A stretch of 64,000 bases of DNA. Source: RUG11237 sp050874665 (GTDB lineage: Bacteria > Bacillota > Clostridia > Lachnospirales > Lachnospiraceae). The first letter of the stretch is position 1. Every line of letters starts with the position of its first letter. The notes below the pieces were generated by a model. That model made no database searches. It was not told the DNA's origin and was given only the letters and a program-made list of their open reading frames with translations. Location of the stretch: the NCBI GenBank assembly GCA_050874665.1, contig JBNMLC010000013.1, forward strand, positions 1 to 64,000, given 5' to 3'. The position numbers and the translations under genes are program-made. This document shows positions 62,901 through 64,000 of the stretch, one piece after another.

Positions 62901-64000
62901 ACATATTGAGGACAGCAAATATCATTTTCCAGCGAATCTACAATTACTAACTTAATTTCACTGTTTTTCGCTATATAATTTTTTCTTTCTAATGGATATG
63001 CGGCATCTATGGGAACATAAGCTGCTCCAGCTTTAATTATCCCAACTAATGCCTCTATAAACGTTAACGATTTCTCCATCATTATTCCAATATGATTGCC
63101 CTTTTTCACACCCAATTTTAATAGATTTCTGGCAATAATATCAGATGATTTATCAAGACCTTGATAATCCAACTTTTGATCATAATGACTCACTGCAATC
63201 AAATTCGGATATTTTTCCACAATTTGTTTAAATCGTTCTATAAAATGAATTTGAGTATATTCTCGCTCCGTATTATTGTACACGTTAAGAATGTTATTCT
63301 CTTCCTCTTCTGTGATCACCTTAATGCATTTTAATGGTTCATTATACTTTGATACAATTTGACCAAGCACATTACAATAATGATTTGCAAGTCTCTCTAT
63401 GGCATTCTCATCATACAATCCGCTATTGAAATTGAATTCCATTTCAATATTGTCATATATTCCAATACCTATTGTCAGATCATAATTACTTTTCTCATTC
63501 ATGACAAAGGACTGTAATTTCACACCATGACTCTCCGGAAAACTAAGTGGATAATTTTCAACTACAATAATAGAATCAAATAACTCTTCTGTCTTTCTTG
63601 TTTGCTTCTTAATTCTGTTCAACGGAGTGTTTTCATATTTAATTCTTGCATTACTACTCTCTTGAACTTTTCTTACGTAATCAATAATACTTTCGTTGTT
63701 ATCAACAGACACTCTCAGCGGAATTGTATTAATGAACAAACCAACAGCATTTTCTATATTATTTATGTCTACATTTCTTCCAGACACGGTTGTTCCAAAT
63801 ACAATATCATTAATACCATTGTATTCAGCAACTAACAAACCATATGCAGCATACATCAAATTTGCCATAGTGATATTATGAGTTTCACAAAACTCTATCA
63901 ATGATTTTTTTTCAACAGTTTTTTTCAACACATTGTTAGTCAATGCCTTTTTGGCTGTCTTTTTTATTGATAGTTCTGCCTCCTCGCTTAAATTATGTAG
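52757..64000 (-). CDS. Multimodular nonribosomal peptide synthetase, 5' end beyond window
   Basis: Open from the right edge, so the true start lies outside; the first in-window start-like codon, TTG at 63943, is inside a condensation domain. Residue numbers count from 63943. C (1-225, partial); A1 (230-735, YTSGTTGRPKG); PCP (LGGDSI near 750); epimerase (800-1260, HHLVVDG near 932, NYFGQVDN near 1153); C (1265-1700, HHLQMDG); A2 (1710-2225, FTSGTTGKPKG); PCP (near 2265); C (2315-2745, NHIACDG with Asn for the first His); A3 (2755-3250, YTSGTTGNAKG); PCP (LGGTSI near 3293); terminal 370-residue BtrH-like domain. No thioesterase or reductase ends it. Specificity codes I extract by hand: A1 DVENIGNVDK, A2 DIENIGAMTK, A3 DLTKIGHIGK (near the Asp code DLTKVGHIGK). 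Product: a peptide with one D-residue in the visible part and Asp or Asn last. Confidence 0.95.
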   Translation of the reverse strand, partial: LHNLSEEAELSIKKTAKKALTNNVLKKTVEKKSLIEFCETHNITMANLMYAAYGLLVAEYNGINDIVFGTTVSGRNVDINNIENAVGLFINTIPLRVSVDNNESIIDYVRKVQESSNARIKYENTPLNRIKKQTRKTEELFDSIIVVENYPLSFPESHGVKLQSFVMNEKSNYDLTIGIGIYDNIEMEFNFNSGLYDENAIERLANHYCNVLGQIVSKYNEPLKCIKVITEEEENNILNVYNNTEREYTQIHFIERFKQIVEKYPNLIAVSHYDQKLDYQGLDKSSDIIARNLLKLGVKKGNHIGIMMEKSLTFIEALVGIIKAGAAYVPIDAAYPLERKNYIAKNSEIKLVIVDSLENDICCPQYVAKELFDDTAEVTLTDIEFNLLDEFAIIYTSGTTGRPKGVQLLHKNLSNLLAWFSSNYNISQEDNILQLTQNIFDVSIEDIFGALYCGATIVVPNEDVLSSEEKFSDTIKKNEITIINFIPTILKEVLINGNHYETLRVVICGGERLDNEIKGKLLNHGYKLYNNYGPAEAMVDTLSEECSEKNVSLGSPISNVKCLIINKNGKLCPVGVKGELIISGENVAKGYVNNDKLTAEKFVTLEWFDNARFYKTGDIVMWNEEGKIEFIGREDYQVKINGKRIELDEISNAIRMQGDAVDNVVVVRENKIVAYIVKPDGDLDEIKRYLSDTLPKYMQPSYYVLIDSIPLTPIGKIDYRALPKVEMQRNLNFKKPQNKTEKLLREIWADVLKIEETKISVNDNFYDLGGDSIISLQIVGKLSQNGISIVIKDILETETIERLASRIINNKQKEVLSEKNCKLEGEVGLLPIQSWFFDSKFTDYNYWNQSVLLKCADDLKLDVVVKTLKCIEDEFDIFNIYFEKNNENWIQKYKEESSKIDFVVVENEKFQNEELSAVLGQEAGKLDITKGKMMRVVYFEKNKLLFVCIHHLVVDGVSWRILLDRFANIYSELIAGNEIKSTHKSATLQSCSELLKEKSNEKDILSDATFWLNKENTCSESIKVDFNGENLEHSADTVVMSLDEKNTSYLLHNIHKIKHTTVNDILLAALGKSITAYNDTDVLVDVEGHGREIISAEIDMSNTMGWFTSIYPIKLSHEFSKMDSVTLLETTKGVIRKLPKQGASYALLKYLSDDKEIRKQFKRLSRAEICFNYFGQVDNTFEKDSNFAPVDDVPLPNYGGNNLRTYKIEVDCVVMKHSLVAKWKYSTNNFKKETIERLARAFIKNIEDLLKSCEKISWIVEDFENINISDDRFKELTTNYGDIADIYGVSPVQESMIFHTAYSPDSSVAVEQTVFRVQGNLNIEAFEKAWNTILNRHESLKATYHWRNLEHPIQVIHNNLTLPFEVINMEEKDDYKKIREELLAEDREKGFDLEVPPLMRVIVLKVSNDVYDIIWTYHHLQMDGWCIRIIMQELDEYYSKYANNEKVVISSEVPFKDYITWLNKKDQKETEKFWKETLKGMNKPTLLSSVVEVKGEKKNEKPYDVVEFAVNSELNEEISRFTKEKRITLSTLMQGAWALVMQRYINENDLIFGVTSSGRPTDLPGSDDIIGCFMNTIPLRVSANYDMNIDEYLKNIQEKYLRQLQYDYSSLSTIRKMSEIPRESALYDLYDCMVIVENYPFEEAVNKGFGGMQGKCLNVEEQLDYPCTLYCNVHGEFNFKLLFDTNFFERKLCENILEHFVFILEEIIFKKRERIKDIAVLPENQYKLIEEWNDTQMEFPNDSSYIDLFEDTVRKFGERIAVACEEQKISYNELNERAERIACILEKSGIVKDSLVAIYLDREIDLVCSICAILKLGAAFVPIDISYPESRINYMIESEKMKVILTKEKYRQKVAELGKTYICIDSEVDTEAKFEKKKVTPENLAYVIFTSGTTGKPKGIVVNNRSIVSHSIDIKNRYELVETDNVLQFSSIAFDISLEQVLSTLVSGATLVLRGNDVWSPTELSKNCEKYKLSVINLPTAYWNEVTYEWSRNEQIIPLDTLRLMIVGGEQMKAERVKLWKNSRLKTIKLLNAYGPAETCMTSTLCDLSEVDLNSVIPVGKPLANRRIYILDENQRMVPIGVAGELYISGNVAQGYLDNLELTEKSFLTDIFDDSKVMYKTGDIGRYSNSGNIELFGRKDNQVKIRSHRIEISEIEKVLYKIADLKDVYIDTKEDQNSDKFLVAYIVYKDGCSYESNEIKKILEKELPKYMVPKFIVKMEQLPVTINGKIDRTKLPNEFEQICGEDNSLVCTEPVEQKLKDIWENILSIKVTKKNDDFFELGGDSIKAMQLISEIGLELKVDVSLENIFMHSTFEEVFECIQKQSSVSHYLVIPKCEKKEYYRTSETQKNMYLMQKIDENDLNYNMPYLIEMKGAIDREKLQEALGKVIQKHESLRTNYTVKNGELVQFINEDYNFDLKEIEATDVDKVVKENSKPFDLEKDLLVRALLIKIAKDNAVLFIDFNHIACDGISIGIIIKDFIAFYQGNAVEGNEIDYKDFAEYEYKYVESDEYKNEENYWSSKFKNETPVLRLPYDKESKTKFNGELLNMVIDETITREIKQYVKVNKTTMFNFLIGAYSILLSKYSNMEDFVIGTPVSRREKFNVDKMVGVFINTVPIRVMPQKRLIVSKYIKNLTTQVSKDLCNSTYPYSKLVEKLTEKGMTDAKNLVNTMFAYYNIDIPKIRIGNLDISERKYFSGACKFDLELKAYEENDTIFCDFEYCSDVFEKETIMRFMKDYQRIIEMIICDENIKIENIKLQNQKTVINLSNNNNLGRNFSDEFKQVAKKYPTNIAFVQNDTKITYQEIDKKSDIIANAIRQKVGKTNQIIAVISEPTIEFMVGILAIMKAKCVYLPIDLELPRKQIEDMLLCADCKYVLSNDLDMDFISTIISNDDEINNVNLPENELIDNEIVYVMYTSGTTGNAKGVMVKHESLINYSEYILKQLGLSEDDRSILVSGVNFDLGYTNIFPMLLAGGQIHLLQKEEYCNMEYLLRYMHENKITISKMTPTLLTVMVDDPYFSKCKELYLKYLILGGEKLDRNTIVRFAEKSEKTKIINHYGPTETTIGCCTHELTIKEIEDGEVNIIGQSIDNVYVRILDENLNDVLIGVEGEIYIGGKGVSRGYINNDILNNSCFVRKVSINEELLMYKTGDIGKYNNNGDIMFIGRQDNQIKINGYRIELDEIKNKLLEIHNVNNAIVLARKTETDEIVICAYYTCLERLDNQEVIDYLNRELPTYKKPQIVACIETIPMTNNGKIDVKKLPKVYVDYNQKKVQYSKPRNEIETQLVGLYEEVLGVDNIGIDDDFFELGGTSIKIIKLASLARNKKITINIKDLMERHTIRELSSLVKNTEIDDTLRNYNKNYVIHDKYPYYYACLTGNICEVLKYNHGINMEKSIFELGELGKTVYSIQKKTLNEEDYKFAEVSIDDSISFAYELRKCGMGLNVESFDCYAEMEKRIECELSQNRIVIVTGTTYYLPYSKEYQIDIDEWKESFEGRQNNLRLKEENEKTADHSFVVIDKVEGAYLVYDTTFQYYGLVEATDFKKSLEGIANMEAFKDSYLVDVINPLTMLTINMPEEIDFDLQSVIKNILRNTAEINLNKCTQSENERFIVGIRSIKYVADVLQNELNNDKLNANVIRVVSESLIAWKYKLIFMRDFILETKKYHVIKDVDSIADYVQKTESYCRAIRETIETASNIVEDVKLINRIIKELNELYEMHKEIYTILYEESLNDDLESGIVNKFIVD

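Noticed and set aside
1..64000. CRISPR arrays, tRNA or rRNA genes, phage structural genes
   Set aside because: I saw no regularly spaced repeats, no rRNA-like or tRNA cloverleaf sequence and no phage head or tail genes by eye; a dedicated tRNA and CRISPR search could still find something small.

Overview
The low-GC sequence (roughly mid-30s percent, by eye), AGGAGG ribosome sites and gene content point to an anaerobic Clostridia member, probably Lachnospiraceae-like. The indicators are an agr-type quorum-sensing operon, hybrid-cluster protein, flavodoxin, many MATE pumps and MarR/TetR-controlled ABC exporters. The species cannot be named from the sequence.

Layout. 1-3700: an agr-like locus on the minus strand (partial AgrC kinase, AgrD with a probable serine-lactone pheromone, AgrB, LytTR regulator) and a tRNA-dihydrouridine synthase. 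3.7-7.8 kb: MarR regulator plus a heterodimeric ABC drug exporter. 8.1-10.4 kb: polar amino-acid ABC importer whose binding domain, fused to the permease, appears circularly permuted. 10.6-16 kb: an alpha/beta hydrolase, a NUDIX hydrolase, a membrane protein, a 39-aa membrane peptide coupled to pyruvate kinase, and a Na/Pi transporter. 16-26 kb: NSS transporter, MATE pump, a 1676-aa secreted beta-helix/Ig/FN3 protein, PAS protein, half-size EamA protein, second MATE. 26.4-29.2 kb: Crp/Fnr regulator, hybrid-cluster protein and cupin, with a palindrome placed at about -41.5 of a candidate hcp promoter. 29.2-42 kb: LysR with divergent MATE, a LysR/flavodoxin/CMD-cupin/aldo-keto reductase group, a TetR-controlled ABC exporter pair with a consensus promoter inside a 35-bp palindrome, and small metabolic genes. 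42-46.5 kb is an accessory zone: HNH nuclease, a decayed serine peptidase, and a MATE gene behind a tandem-hairpin leader.

46.9-64 kb is the most interesting part: a minus-strand nonribosomal peptide cluster. A giant NRPS that runs off the right edge shows (C)-A-PCP-E, C-A-PCP and C-A-PCP modules. It ends not in a thioesterase but in a papain-like domain resembling BtrH, the butirosin acyltransferase. Downstream lie an ACT protein, a fusion of an extracytoplasmic beta-lactamase-fold peptidase with a cyclic-peptide ABC exporter, a type II thioesterase and an AsnA asparagine synthetase. The fusion has the layout of ClbP/XcnG-type prodrug peptidases joined to an exporter.

The working model, which is inference, is as follows. 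The peptide is assembled with a masking group, possibly D-Asn made available by AsnA. It is released onto an amine or water by the BtrH-like domain, exported, and unmasked outside the membrane by the fused peptidase. A decayed stand-alone peptidase with three C-terminal membrane helices (43.6-44.6 kb) is a relic of the same family. An IS110-type transposase fragment inside the cluster suggests mobility.
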